A stretch of 6,359 bases of DNA from Chloroflexota bacterium (GTDB lineage Bacteria > Chloroflexota > Dehalococcoidia > Lucifugimonadales > UBA3495): positions 1 to 6,359 of the forward strand of contig JADFQT010000156.1 in assembly GCA_022561675.1 (NCBI GenBank), read 5' to 3'. The notes below the pieces were generated by a model that was not told where the DNA came from, did no database searches, and saw nothing but the letters and a program-made list of their open reading frames with translations. Shown in pieces: positions 5,742 to 6,359 of this stretch (position 1 is its first letter; every line of letters begins with the position of its first letter). The position numbers were made by a program, and so were the translations under genes.

Positions 5742-6359
5742 ATGGAAATGGCAAAGAATGCCCTGCTCGACAGCGACGAGAGCGATTCCGGCCGGTACCA
5801 GCCCCAGCATCAGCCCATGATTCGGGACCTCCCGAATGGAGAACGACCCCGGGAAAGGCTGAGGGAATACGGCTCTCGATACTTGAGTAATACCGAGCTT
5901 ATCGCCATTCTGCTCCGCACCGGTGTTAAGGGTCAGAACGTCCTAGCTCTGTCGTCTAGCCTGCTGGCCCGGCGAGACGGCCTGGCCGGGCTGGGCCGCA
6001 GCACCTTCGCCGAGCTGTGCGCTGAACGGGGGCTGAGCGAAGCCAAGGCATGCCAGCTTTTGGCGGCGTTGGAGCTGGGGCGCCGATTCGCCTCCCTGGT
6101 TCCGGAGGAACGGGCGACGATAAGCTCTGCCCAGGACGTGGCCAACCTGTTGGCTGCGGAAATGGGTACGCTGGACCAGGAGCATCTGAGGGTTTTGCTG
6201 CTCAACACCAGAAATCAGGTACTCAGCATTCAGGAAATCTACGTGGGAACCGTCAGCGGCGCCGCCGTCCGGGCGTCGGAGGTGTTCCGTCCCGCGGTCC
6301 GCGACAACGCTCCGTCCATCATAGTAGTGCATAACCATCCTTCCGGCGATGCGACGCCG
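5742..6359 (+). CDS. radC: RadC family JAB/MPN-domain protein (3' end outside window)
   Basis: The first 206 codons are present and open to the last base. Residues 26-44 (MIRDLPNGERPRERLREYG) and 48-61 (LSNTELIAILLRTG) are the RadC/UPF0758 N-terminal signature. A helix-hairpin-helix-like region follows at 85-115 (ending AKACQLLAALELGRR). The MPN domain starts near 125 and includes LLLNTRNQVL (152-161), Glu180 in RASEVF, and HNHPSGD (197-203), the zinc-binding JAMM core. The remaining Asp of the motif and the last 25-30 residues lie beyond the window. Historically linked to DNA repair, RadC's actual role is unproven; the JAMM core suggests a metal-dependent hydrolase. ATG 5742 is chosen because GGAG (5730-5733) sits 8 bases upstream. 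It adds 25 polar residues before the usual start; ATG 5817 would match the short form but has no ribosome site. The hairpin reads RGLSEAKA where the family usually has KGIGPAKA. Confidence 0.94.
   Translation, partial: MEMAKNALLDSDESDSGRYQPQHQPMIRDLPNGERPRERLREYGSRYLSNTELIAILLRTGVKGQNVLALSSSLLARRDGLAGLGRSTFAELCAERGLSEAKACQLLAALELGRRFASLVPEERATISSAQDVANLLAAEMGTLDQEHLRVLLLNTRNQVLSIQEIYVGTVSGAAVRASEVFRPAVRDNAPSIIVVHNHPSGDATP

Noticed and set aside
1..6359. A dedicated novel multi-gene system (defence island, biosynthetic cluster, CRISPR, mobile element)
   Set aside because: All seven genes fall in known families with ordinary roles, gene orientations change, and there are no CRISPR-type repeats, transposase, integrase, toxin-antitoxin or phage genes. 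No tRNA or rRNA was seen on either strand.

Overview
This is a GC-rich bacterial chromosomal window carrying seven protein-coding genes, two of them cut by the window edges. I see no RNA genes, transposons, CRISPR arrays or phage genes. The gene content is housekeeping and small-metabolism. The likely host is a Chloroflexota bacterium, perhaps Dehalococcoidia-like: it has a fused NAD(P)HX repair enzyme beside acpS, a PPOX-fold protein of a type usually tied to cofactor F420, a HEAT-repeat protein, and a RadC with a short N-terminal extension. Actinomycetota and other F420 users are less likely alternatives. The taxonomic call is an inference from gene style, not a measurement.

Layout, left to right. 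At 1-357 (+) is the C-terminal 118 residues of methylenetetrahydrofolate reductase (MetF). A 159-bp gap (358-516) follows. It holds an AT-rich near-palindrome that matches the classical 19-bp Fur box at 16 of 19 positions, and a weak promoter-like pair. Next come acpS (517-909) and the bifunctional nnr gene (918-2516), 8 bp apart and almost certainly co-transcribed. Their junction is built from four 15-bp tandem units that supply both the acpS stop and the nnr start. A 171-bp gap (2517-2687) holds a perfect 15-bp palindrome just upstream of an extended -10 promoter, then a leader with three small hairpins. It leads into a 305-residue HEAT-repeat protein (2688-3605). After 100 bp comes a PPOX-class flavin/F420-binding protein (3706-4149), which has no visible ribosome binding site.

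On the minus strand, convergent with the PPOX gene, is a 12-TM major facilitator transporter of the oxalate/formate-antiporter-like type (4261-5547), with a weak terminator candidate just past its stop. A divergent 194-bp gap (5548-5741) contains a perfect 8-bp inverted repeat and a second imperfect one. It separates the transporter from radC (5742 to the window end), which is cut right after the JAMM motif HNHPSGD.

How the genes fit together: MetF feeds one-carbon metabolism. AcpS activates acyl carrier protein for lipid synthesis. Nnr repairs damaged NADH and NADPH. The PPOX protein probably binds a reduced deazaflavin or flavin. There is no sign of one dedicated pathway and I found no convincing undescribed system. 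The points worth a second look are the regulatory-looking DNA between genes, the tandem repeat across the acpS/nnr junction, and the HEAT-repeat protein of unknown role.
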